A stretch of DNA of 64,000 nucleotides from Mesorhizobium sp. (GTDB taxonomy: Bacteria > Pseudomonadota > Alphaproteobacteria > Rhizobiales > Rhizobiaceae). The number at the start of each line of letters is the position of its first letter. The first letter of the stretch is position 1. Below the pieces are notes generated by a model. It was not told the DNA's origin, searched no databases, and saw only the letters and a list, made by a program, of their open reading frames with translations. The position numbers and the translations under genes were made by a program. Below, piece by piece: positions 55,169 to 63,353 of this stretch. Where the stretch lies: assembly GCA_022833215.1 (NCBI GenBank), contig JAIPUZ010000126.1, positions 57,041 to 121,040 on the forward strand. Reading direction: 5' to 3'.

Positions 55169-56555
55169 TGTCCAGAACCTTTCGCACTTTTTCTTAAGCG
55201 ACGGCTCCGTGGGTTGAGGTCTGCTCCGCGTAGAGCGGATCCATGTTCATATATTTGCGCGTCGACCACTGACTGCCGGCAATATGCCTCAGCCGGGCGG
55301 CCGCCAGGTTCAGGCAGCTCTGCCCGTCCGGGAATGCCCCCACGACGCGGGTGCGCCGTCGGATTTCTTTCATGATCCGCTTCAGCGGATTGTTGGTCCT
55401 GATCTTGAGCCAATGGCTGTCGGGGAAGGTAGAAAGTCAGGGGCTCATCGATATGCGTCTCCATTAACTCGGCCGCTTTCCCGAGCTTTTGCCGGCGTAG
55501 GTCCTCGATGATCATGGCAGCCTTCTCCTGCGCTGCTTCTCGGCTTTCCTGGGCATGGATCGCCTTGAGCATATGGCTGATTTCACGCACCTTGGTCTTT
55601 GACACGTGGCTGAACACGTTCCGGTAAAATGCACCATGCAGCGCTGCCAGCGCGCCTCGGACAGATAGTCGGCGACGCTTTCCACTAGGCCGCGGCAAGC
55701 CGCTCAAGCCGCGGTCGGTGGCGCAAGACGCCGACCAGCCGGACTTGTCCTCCTTGGCGCCTTCGCAGATGCCGGTAACCCTCGGAATTGACGGCGCTGG
55801 CCACCGGCAGCGAGACGTTGCGCACCTCGCCCGCCCAGGTCCGCTTCATCACGATGCCGTCGAGATAGAGATAGGGGTGATCGCCCTCGATCGGCGCGGT
55901 TTCGCCATTCCTCGATCTTCTCGACCCGCGTGCCTCACAGCGCCTCGGTGATGTCCTCCACGCGCCGCACCGAGACACCGGCCAGATACATCTCGATCAG
56001 CTGCCTCTTCGAGATATTGATAGACGAGCTCTTCGAGCGAGTACCTGCAGTGCTCTACGATCTCGATCGTCCGCGCCAAAGCTTCCGTGTAAAGGGGGGA
56101 AAGAGCCGCGCCATTTCTTCCGGCGGCTTCATATAACGGTCGGCGTGCCGCTCGCGCTCAAAGCCGACATCGCTGAATGCGCTGCTCGACGCGGAGGCGG
56201 ACCGCTTGTGTGGCGCAGGGCGCTATGAACGCAATGAAGGCAGCCAGGACACGTGGGCCGGCAGCTACGAGCGGGCACTGCACAGGCCGGCGAGGTGACG
56301 CTGAAGGTGCCGAAGCTGCGCCGCCAGATTTTCGAGACGGCCATCATCGAGCCGCCTCTCGACCGAACTCTCACTCCGTCGATAGCGCCTCCTCGACCGT
56401 CCCGCGCACCATCGCGGCAAGGTGATCCTTGATTTGCGCTTCGTCGATCCGGATCACCTCACCCACGCCCGCATCCTTTTCGTAATCCATCCTTGCGCTC
56501 CTTCCGTCACTGTAGAAGAAGCCGTCAAATCTGAAAGTGCGAAAGATTCTTCACG
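55168..56555 (-). mobile_element. IS256-family (mutator) insertion sequence, decayed
   Basis: The transposase starts at 56490 (MDYEKDAGVGEVIRIDEAQI). It can be followed through several frames: AMVRGTVEEALSTE then stop, ISRRGVSVRRVEDITEALWG, PYLYLDGIVMKRTWAGEVRN, HGAFYRNVFSHVSKTKVREI, and near 55205-55400 RRRTRVVGAFPDGQSCLNLA. Multiple frameshifts, internal stops and an internal deletion make it inactive. The ends share CTTTCGCACTTT in inverted orientation (about 55178-55190 and 56534-56546). It is inserted in an IS3 OrfB gene. Confidence 0.82.
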
Positions 56556-56800
56556 TTATCGCATCGGCCGTCGGTAAGCTGGTCCGACACGAAGTCCAGC
56601 TCTCGTCGGGGCGCAGCGGCACCAGCATCGGCGCCCTGCTGCTGATCGCCCGCTTGCGGTCGCCACGCCTGCGCCACCGGTGAACTTCTCCTATCCGTAG
56701 AGCCGGAACAATTTCTTGCGGTTCACGACGAGCCCTTACCGCCTCAGCATCACGAGGAGTCGCCGTAACCGAACCCCCCTGCGCTATCGCCTTCATCCTC
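56556..56800 (-). mobile_element. IS3-family transposase OrfB remnant, N-terminal part
   Basis: The minus strand encodes fragments around RKKLFRLYG, RKRAISSRAPMLVPLRPDES and LDFVSDQLTDGR, which precede the DDE core found at 54885-55168. Joining the two halves across the IS256 element restores the usual OrfB order (QLTDGR then FRILAVVDDC). Frameshifts are present. Confidence 0.7.
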
Positions 56801-57070
56801 CCGCGAACGTCGCGGTCGTCGGGACGGCTGGTCTGTAGCGAACCGTCATGCGGCGGCAGCCGATGTCTTTACACGCCCGCCGTTCGCTCATCCCGAAGGC
56901 AAGTTCTGTTTGGAAGCCCGTCACTTTCAGCCCGTGGAGGGCTGTCCAATACCGGCCAAGGCGCGATCAACGTGTGCTACTGCCGAAAGGACCGTGCCGA
57001 CCAGATACATCAAGGATAGCGATGGCGCAGTTCAGGGCGCGATCTACTCCAAAACCCATTGACTGCCAGA
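56801..57070. other. Gene-free upstream region of the flavoenzyme
   Basis: About 270 bp without a recognisable gene, between the IS remnant and operator-like site D. An open frame runs through it into the flavoenzyme but has no ribosome-binding site or family similarity. A TTGACT box lies at 57059-57064, a likely -35 element. Confidence 0.35.
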
Positions 57071-57090
57071 ACTGGATATGCCAATTTGGT
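57071..57090 (+). promoter_or_regulatory. Operator-like element D, upstream of the flavoenzyme gene
   Basis: ACTGGATATGCCAATTTGGT, 78 bp before the GTG start. The TTGACT box at 57059-57064 puts the -10 region inside the element, as at sites C and E. Confidence 0.65.
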
Positions 57091-57168
57091 CGAACCAGAT
57101 CGCGATGTTTCCCGAACGTATGCGCACCTGGATGGTTGGACGTTGAAAATCTCGAAGGAGGAAGCGCC

Positions 57169-58821
57169 GTGGCGAAGGAAAAGAGCGGCTACTATGGCAC
57201 GCGTAGGAAATTCTGGACGTGGGGATATGAAGGGGAAGACAATTCCCAGGACGAAATCCGTATCATGCGAGAACGCGTGGAGCAGCGGCTTGGGATTAAG
57301 GATATCGAAGTTCTCTCGGACCCGACCCTTGATGAGATTGAACTTTATCCGTCGCGCATAAAGATTCCGCGAACGCTGGAAGACTTCTGCACCACGGAAA
57401 AGTGGGACAGAGTTGTCCATACGTACGGTAAGGGTTTCAAGGACATGACCCTTATTTACCGGCGCGATTTCAAGAAGGCTCCGGACGTCGTGGCGTATCC
57501 ACGCGACGAAGAAGACATCGCCGCCATCTACGACTGGTGTGGCGAAAACGGCTATGCATGCATACCGTATGGCGGTGGATCGAGCGTCACAGGTGGCTTC
57601 TGGGGTCCCGAGCGCGACGCCTTTCCCGGCGTGGTAGTTATTGACCTGGGCAACCTCAACCAGATTCTTGAAATCGATCCTGTGTCACGCTGCGCGCGGA
57701 TTCAGGCAGGCATTCTCGGGCCGGCTCTGGAAGAACAGCTGAAGCCGCACGGCCTCACCCTGCGCCATATTCCGCAATCATGGGAATTCTCGTCGCTGGG
57801 CGGCTGGATTGCAACCCGTTCGTCCGGGCACTATGCGACCCATCTCACACATATCGACGACATGGTGGAAAGCCTGCGCGTCGTAACGCCCGCGGGAACG
57901 ATCCAGAATCGCCGGCTGCCAGGCTCGGGTGCAGGACCCGATCCGGATCGCCTGTTCATCGGGTCCGAAGGCACGATGGGCATCATCACCGATGCATGGA
58001 TGCGTCTGCAGGGACGTGTGAAATTCCGTGCGAATGCATCGATCTCCTTCAAGTCGTTTTATGAGGGTGCCAAGGCCGTCCGTCAGATCACCCAAGCGGG
58101 ACTGTTCCCGGCGAACGCTCGTTATCTCGACGAGCAGGACGCCAAATTCTACGGCGCTGGAGACGGCACCGATTCCGTCTTGCTGCTGGGCTTCGAATCC
58201 GCCGATCATCCAGTGGACGCGTGGCTGGAGCGTGGTCTCGAAATCTGCAAGGACTTCGGTGGCGTCGTGAAGCAGCGCGCGGGAACTGCGGACAACGCGC
58301 TGGAGACCAGCCGCAGCGGGCCGCAGGGTAACTGGCGGCACCAGTTCAGATATCTGCCCCGGCTGATGCATACGCGCGCTGCGATGGGTATCGTCAGCTT
58401 CACCTTTGAAACCGCCTATACTTGGGATCGGTTCGAAGAAGTCGATACCGAGATCATGCGTCGCGTACGGACGGCCCAGAAGGAACATCTTGGCGGCGGC
58501 ATCGTCTGCCGCAGGTTCTCCTTCCTGTATCCGGACGGTCCGGCTCCCTACTACTCGATCATGGCTCCTTCGACACATGCCAACAGCCTTGAAGCCTATT
58601 CGATGCTTCACGATGTGGCGTCGGACGCGCTAATTGAGCTCGGTGCCACGATCACGCACCATCATGCTGTCGGCAAATCGTTCCGTCCTTGGTACGACAA
58701 GGAAGTCGATCCGTTGTTCCGCCGTGTGCTGGCGGCTGCGAAAACCGAACTCGATCCAAATTGGATGTTGAACCCTGGCCTGCTTGTTGACAAGCCGGCA
58801 GGATTGAAGATCGTCGGATAG
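57169..58821 (+). CDS. FAD-linked oxidase related to alkyl-dihydroxyacetonephosphate synthase
   Basis: 550-residue flavoprotein of the VAO/GlcD superfamily. The FAD-binding segment PYGGGSSVTGGFWGPE is at about 134-149, followed by SLGGWIATRSSGHYATHLTH, IGSEGTMGIITDAWMRLQG and, near the end, the triple His497-499 in THHHAVGKSFRPWYDKE. This His block is the active-site signature of AGPS, the enzyme that makes the ether bond of ether lipids. The start is GTG at 57169 behind a strong AAGGAGG. It is followed 13 bp later by the GST gene. A role in making or breaking an ether or hydroxy-acid bond is plausible; plain 2-hydroxy-acid dehydrogenase activity is the alternative. Confidence 0.85.
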   Translation: MAKEKSGYYGTRRKFWTWGYEGEDNSQDEIRIMRERVEQRLGIKDIEVLSDPTLDEIELYPSRIKIPRTLEDFCTTEKWDRVVHTYGKGFKDMTLIYRRDFKKAPDVVAYPRDEEDIAAIYDWCGENGYACIPYGGGSSVTGGFWGPERDAFPGVVVIDLGNLNQILEIDPVSRCARIQAGILGPALEEQLKPHGLTLRHIPQSWEFSSLGGWIATRSSGHYATHLTHIDDMVESLRVVTPAGTIQNRRLPGSGAGPDPDRLFIGSEGTMGIITDAWMRLQGRVKFRANASISFKSFYEGAKAVRQITQAGLFPANARYLDEQDAKFYGAGDGTDSVLLLGFESADHPVDAWLERGLEICKDFGGVVKQRAGTADNALETSRSGPQGNWRHQFRYLPRLMHTRAAMGIVSFTFETAYTWDRFEEVDTEIMRRVRTAQKEHLGGGIVCRRFSFLYPDGPAPYYSIMAPSTHANSLEAYSMLHDVASDALIELGATITHHHAVGKSFRPWYDKEVDPLFRRVLAAAKTELDPNWMLNPGLLVDKPAGLKIVG

Positions 58822-58834
58822 GGATTCTTCAGCG

Positions 58835-59524
58835 ATGATTGATCTATACTTCTGGCCAACCCCCAACGGGTATAAAGCCGCTATAATGCTTGCAGAGTTG
58901 GACTTGGAGTACCGTGTAATTCCGGTTGATATAACGGCAGGAGAGCAGTTTAATCCGGACTTCCTGAAGATCAATCCAAACAACAAGGTGCCGGCCATCG
59001 TGGATCACGATGGCCCGCACAACAAACCTTATGCGGTTTTTGAATCCGCGGTTGTACTGATCTATCTTGCGGAAAAATCAGGAAAATTCCTTTCTCAGGA
59101 TCCTGAAAAACGCTATGAAACGCTAAAGTGGCTTGTCTTCCAGAATTCGACAATGGGTCCAATGCTGGGCCAAGCACACCACTTCATGGTGTATGCGGAT
59201 GAGAAGATAGATTACGCCATTGAACGTTACGACCGGGAAGTTGGTCGAATATACAACATTCTCGAAAAACGCCTTGGCCAACATGAATATCTTGCCGGCG
59301 AGTATTCGATCGCTGATATCAGCACATTCCCTTGGGTTCGCACCCGAAAATTGCATCGACGCGACTTGTCGGAGTACCCGAACATTGATCGATGGTACCA
59401 AGCGATCAAAGACCGTCCGGGGGTTCGGGCGGGCATAGATACGTTGTCCGACAGCAAACGATGGGAAGCTAAGCCGGGCACCGAGGCTTGGAAGAACATG
59501 TTCGGAAAGAACGGAAGCTCGTAA
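58835..59524 (+). CDS. Glutathione S-transferase (Nu-class / YfcG-like)
   Basis: 229-residue GST with the thioredoxin-fold N-terminal domain (LYFWPTPNGYKAAIMLAE, INPNNKVPAIVD, VFESAVVLIYLAEKSG) and the helical C-terminal domain (LAGEYSIADISTFPWVR). The TPNG active-site motif without catalytic Tyr/Ser/Cys is typical of Nu-class enzymes, which act as disulfide reductases or glutathione-releasing enzymes. It starts 13 bp after the flavoenzyme gene; with the glutathione-reductase-like gene upstream it points to a glutathione-dependent step in the island's pathway. Confidence 0.9.
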   Translation: MIDLYFWPTPNGYKAAIMLAELDLEYRVIPVDITAGEQFNPDFLKINPNNKVPAIVDHDGPHNKPYAVFESAVVLIYLAEKSGKFLSQDPEKRYETLKWLVFQNSTMGPMLGQAHHFMVYADEKIDYAIERYDREVGRIYNILEKRLGQHEYLAGEYSIADISTFPWVRTRKLHRRDLSEYPNIDRWYQAIKDRPGVRAGIDTLSDSKRWEAKPGTEAWKNMFGKNGSS

Positions 59525-59551
59525 CAATCACACAAATCCTCCCAGGCGTCA

Positions 59552-59576
59552 GGCGCGGCGATCTGTTCGTCGCGCC
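59552..59576. terminator. Hairpin after the GST gene
   Basis: A 10-bp stem (GGCGCGGCGA / TCGTCGCGCC, one G-T pair) with a 5-nt loop, 27 bp after the GST stop. No T-run follows, so termination is uncertain. The rest of 59525-59719 has no gene. Confidence 0.45.
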
Positions 59577-59741
59577 TGCGCCGCGTAGCGGCACTTGAGG
59601 CAGCGGTTCTCCCTGCGGGGGCTAGCTCAGGATCTTGAACAATTCTGAGCGACCGTAAAGCCGTTTGAAGTCACCTACTATATCGGGCCACGAATCCGGC
59701 TGATGGATTGATTATCTACTTGACAGCCGAGGGATTGGATG

Positions 59742-59761
59742 ACCAAATTGGATATACCAAT
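59742..59761 (-). promoter_or_regulatory. Operator-like element E with consensus -35 box, upstream of the acyl-CoA synthetase
   Basis: The minus strand reads ATTGGTATATCCAATTTGGT. A perfect TTGACA (59720-59725) lies 16 bp upstream, so the element covers the -10 region. An ATG at 59739 overlaps the operator and would be untranslated or the first base of the transcript. This argues for translation starting at 59799. Confidence 0.65.
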
Positions 59762-59798
59762 AGCCGCGCTGAAACTATCAGGATCTGGGGAAATTGAG

Positions 59799-61364
59799 AT
59801 GGATTTTTCGGCCGAACTGCCTCGTCGCATTCATATGATCTTGGAGGAAGGCGCGACGTTCGGTGAGTCCCGCGTCGCCTTTACAGACGAAAACGGGATT
59901 GATTGGTCCTACCGCCGGCTGATTGACACTGTCGAAGCTGTCTCTAGTGAACTGCGGGAACTAGGGATTCGGCCGGGTGATCGGATGATGATCGTTTGCG
60001 AAAACTCGATCGGGGCTATCGTTCTAATGTACGCTGCTAGCCGGTTGGATGCATGGGCGGTGCTAGCGAACGCCCGGCTCAGCAAGCATGAACTTGCTCT
60101 TATAGAAGAGGATTGCCAGCCGCGGCGTATATTTCGCACCCATCCCAACGTGTCTGCAACAGATGCGGGTGACGATAATGCTGATGTGCGGCTCTTTACT
60201 GGCATTGGCGCCGTGACGATCGGTCCGTTAAATGAGAACAGCGCGCCGGAAGAAGTACACGAAGGATCCGCAGAGCAAGTCGCCGTTCTAGTCTACACTA
60301 CTGGAACCACGGGGCGCCCCAAGGGGGTTATGCTGAGCCATCGCAATCTGACTTTCGTCTCAAGCAGGGGAAGACGAACACAAACTCTTTCTCGCGACGA
60401 TGTCGCCTTGTGTGTCATGCCGATATCTCATTCGTACGGGCTCGTGTTGATGCAAGGCATGTTGTACGCCGGCGCGCGCATGAAAATTATGCCGCGATTT
60501 TCATTACAAGAAGCGCTGGATGCTGTTCGCAGCGGAGAGCTGACGATTTTCAACGCCGTTCCTGCCATGCTGACCCGGGTGGTGGCACATGTCGAACAGA
60601 CTGGGGAAAAGCTCACGCCTAACAACCTCCGGTACGCCTACACGGGCACCGCGCCGCTCGATCTGTCTTTGCGTAAGAATGTCGAACGGCTGTTCGGCGT
60701 AGTTCTGCAAAACGGATACGGATTGACGGAAACATCGCCGACGATCAGCCGGTCGCGTTATTCGATGGGTAGCGACGAGGTCAACATTGGTCCACCGATA
60801 CAAGGGGTTGAGATCAGGATCGTCGGACCTGACGGTCTGGATGTCCCAGAGGGCCAGCCGGGAGAATTGCTAGTTAGAGGTCCCAATGTGATGTTGGGAT
60901 ACTATCGCCAACCGAAAGCGACCGCCGAAGTTATTGACGAGGACGGCTATCTTCATACTGGCGATATCGTCAGCCGCAACGATCGGGGCGAATTAGTCAT
61001 TCAAGGTCGATCGAAGGAATTGATCATTCGCTCTGGCTTCAATGTCTATCCTCCGGAAGTCGAAGCCGCCCTAAATGCGCATCCCAGCATTCTTAACTCC
61101 GCCGTGGTCGGTCGTCCTGTTGAGGGAAATGAGGAAATTATAGCCTTCGTGGAAATGTTACCTGAAAGGCGTTGCGAGACGGATGACATTAAGTCCTTTC
61201 TGAAAAGCCGTCTTGCCCAGTACAAGTTGCCGCAGCAGATTATTGTTATGCAAAATTTGCCGATCGCTCCGAATGGAAAGATAAAGAAGAACGACTTGAA
61301 AAAATACTTGGATAATTTGAGCGATCCGATGGTCACGTGCTTCCGAGAACGCTCTGGGTCATGA
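59799..61364 (+). CDS. Acyl-CoA synthetase (AMP-forming)
   Basis: 521-residue adenylate-forming ligase: phosphate-binding loop VYTTGTTGRPKGVMLSHRNL, NGYGLTETSP, YLHTGDIVSRNDRGEL, SGFNVYPPEVEAAL and the C-terminal lysine in PNGKIKKNDL. I use the ATG at 59799 (MDFSAELPRRIH) with a GGGGA ribosome-binding site, because the in-frame ATG at 59739 lies in the promoter/operator. It activates a carboxylic acid to its CoA thioester; with the aldehyde dehydrogenase 64 bp downstream it would process an aldehyde to acid to acyl-CoA sequence. The PEG operon of Sphingopyxis also contains an acyl-CoA ligase gene. Confidence 0.9.
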   Translation: MDFSAELPRRIHMILEEGATFGESRVAFTDENGIDWSYRRLIDTVEAVSSELRELGIRPGDRMMIVCENSIGAIVLMYAASRLDAWAVLANARLSKHELALIEEDCQPRRIFRTHPNVSATDAGDDNADVRLFTGIGAVTIGPLNENSAPEEVHEGSAEQVAVLVYTTGTTGRPKGVMLSHRNLTFVSSRGRRTQTLSRDDVALCVMPISHSYGLVLMQGMLYAGARMKIMPRFSLQEALDAVRSGELTIFNAVPAMLTRVVAHVEQTGEKLTPNNLRYAYTGTAPLDLSLRKNVERLFGVVLQNGYGLTETSPTISRSRYSMGSDEVNIGPPIQGVEIRIVGPDGLDVPEGQPGELLVRGPNVMLGYYRQPKATAEVIDEDGYLHTGDIVSRNDRGELVIQGRSKELIIRSGFNVYPPEVEAALNAHPSILNSAVVGRPVEGNEEIIAFVEMLPERRCETDDIKSFLKSRLAQYKLPQQIIVMQNLPIAPNGKIKKNDLKKYLDNLSDPMVTCFRERSGS

Positions 61365-61428
61365 GTCCGGAGCCTCCCCGACATGGTCCGCAATCCCGTA
61401 AAACTCGATATGGAGAACCCGCCCCGCC

Positions 61429-62865
61429 ATGACCACCTTGCATGCTAACCTGATTGATGGAGCTTGGGTCGAAGGCGAAGCCGCGCCCAACATTAACCCC
61501 TCCAACACCAACGACATCGTCGGCACCTATGCGCGCGCTACGCGAGCAGACGCCCAAGCTGCGATCGCCGCCGCCAAGCGTACATTCCCGAAATGGTCGC
61601 GCACGAGCCCCTTGGAGCGCCACGCCGTTTTGCGCAAGGCGGCCGACGAAATTCTCGCCCGCAAGGACGAACTCGGTCGACTTTTGTCGCGCGAGGAAGG
61701 CAAATCACTGGCCGAGGGGGTCGGCGAAACGATTCGTGCGGCCCAAGTCTTCGATTTCTTCGCGGGCGAAACGCTCCGGCTGGCCGGCGAAACGTTGCCC
61801 TCTGTGCGTCCGGGCGTCGGAGTGGACGTGACGCGTGAGCCGGTCGGCGTAATCGCCATCATCACGCCGTGGAACTTCCCAATCGCCATTCCGGCGTGGA
61901 AAATCGCGCCGGCGCTCTGCTACGGCAATACTGTGGTATTCAAGCCGGCTGATCTCACCCCTGGCTCCGCCTGGGAGCTGGTTGACATTCTCCAGCGCGC
62001 AGGGCTGCCAAGGGGTGTACTCAATCTCGTAATGGGCCGTGGTTCAGTCGTCGGCCAAGCAATGCTCGATAGCCCCGACATAGATGCTATAAGCTTCACA
62101 GGCTCGGTGGAGACCGGCCGGCGTGTGGCGGCCTCCTGCGTCGAACACGGCAGGAAGTTCCAACTCGAGATGGGCGGGAAGAACCCGCTGGTCGTGCTCG
62201 ATGATGCGGACCTCAATGTGGCGGTCGACTGCGCCGTCAACGGTGCATACTTTTTGACCGGCCAGCGCTGCACGGCTTCCTCACGGCTGATCGTGACCGA
62301 AGGCATCCACGATCGCTTTGTCTCAGCAGTTACCGAAAGGCTTAAGAGCCTCGTCGTCGACGACGCGCTCAAGCCGGGAACGCAGATCGGTCCGGTAGTG
62401 GACGAAAACCAACTCAGCCAAGACGAGAAGTATATCGCCATTGGTCGTGAGGAGGGCGCTAAGCTGGTGTGTGGAGGCGAAAGACTGAATCGTGAGACGC
62501 CCGGCTTCTTCTTGCAGCCCGCCTTGTTCACCGAGGCGACCAACAATATGCGCATCAGCCGCGAAGAGATTTTTGGTCCCGTCGCGGCGGTAATTCGTGT
62601 CAAGAATTATGAAGAGGCGCTGGAGACCGCGAACGATACGGCATTTGGCCTGTCCTCAGGGATCTGCACGGCCAGCCTGAAACATGCGACGCACTATAAG
62701 CGCAATGCCGACGCCGGCATGATTTTTGTCAATCTGCCCACTGGCGGCGTCGATTTCCATGTACCGTTCGGCGGCCGCAAGGCATCAAGCTTTGGCCCCC
62801 GCGAACAGGGCCGCTACGCCGCCGAGTTCTACACGACCGTCAAAACGGCCTATACGCTGGCCTGA
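61429..62865 (+). CDS. NAD(P)-dependent aldehyde dehydrogenase
   Basis: 478-residue ALDH with Asn149 in ITPWNFPIAI, Glu247 in LEMGGKNPL and the nucleophile Cys281 in TGQRCTASSR. The C-terminal GGVDFHVPFGGRKASSFGPR resembles alpha-ketoglutarate semialdehyde and related dehydrogenases. It is co-oriented with the acyl-CoA synthetase and probably in the same transcript. In the island it would oxidise the aldehyde made by the GMC dehydrogenase, or glycolaldehyde. The substrate is inferred. Confidence 0.92.
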   Translation: MTTLHANLIDGAWVEGEAAPNINPSNTNDIVGTYARATRADAQAAIAAAKRTFPKWSRTSPLERHAVLRKAADEILARKDELGRLLSREEGKSLAEGVGETIRAAQVFDFFAGETLRLAGETLPSVRPGVGVDVTREPVGVIAIITPWNFPIAIPAWKIAPALCYGNTVVFKPADLTPGSAWELVDILQRAGLPRGVLNLVMGRGSVVGQAMLDSPDIDAISFTGSVETGRRVAASCVEHGRKFQLEMGGKNPLVVLDDADLNVAVDCAVNGAYFLTGQRCTASSRLIVTEGIHDRFVSAVTERLKSLVVDDALKPGTQIGPVVDENQLSQDEKYIAIGREEGAKLVCGGERLNRETPGFFLQPALFTEATNNMRISREEIFGPVAAVIRVKNYEEALETANDTAFGLSSGICTASLKHATHYKRNADAGMIFVNLPTGGVDFHVPFGGRKASSFGPREQGRYAAEFYTTVKTAYTLA

Positions 62866-63353
62866 CGGGCTCATGCCGGTCCGCTTACCAGTCCCGGGGG
62901 ATCCCCGCGCCGTGACGGCTCCGCCCACGGCGCAGGCCGCGGCTGGAGTGATTCCGCCGAGGCTGTCAACGTTTGAGCCCGCTCTATGTAGTGGCGACCT
63001 TGCCTCGCTCGGTCCGCGCGAGTGTCGACTAACACCTGTCTACCCCGACCAAGTAGCAGTCGGGCCTTTGCCCGTCTTTGAACGGCGCAAGCGTTACCGG
63101 CTCGCGCTACCGCCGCGATGGCCAGCCAGGCATTGGCGGCAGCAAGGACTGGGGGAAGATGCAGCTCGTGCAGATGGAACGCTTCGTGACGTCGAAGCAT
63201 GCTCGGGATCTGCCAGATAATGCACTCTGTGATTTACTACGAGGTCGGCGCCTGAATTAGAGCAAGAGATGTTCCCACGGACCCACTAGGAAGCCGGGAT
63301 ACCGGGTCAACGCATCACATGCGCTCCAGTAAAACCACGTGAGAGGATTGTGA
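62866..63353. other. Gene-free stretch between the aldehyde dehydrogenase and TraR-like genes
   Basis: 488 bp with no recognisable gene. Short open frames exist on both strands but have Arg/Ala/Pro-rich, GC-driven composition and no family similarity. No tra box was found. It may be a rearranged junction between the catabolic island and the plasmid backbone. Confidence 0.4.

Noticed and set aside
56848-57168. N-terminal extension of the flavoenzyme frame back to 56848
   Set aside because: It crosses operator-like site D and its TTGACT box and has no similarity; the strong AAGGAGG before GTG 57169 decides the start.
62871-63220. Overlapping open frames on both strands in the gap after the aldehyde dehydrogenase
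   Set aside because: No recognisable family and compositional bias only; kept as a gene-free stretch.
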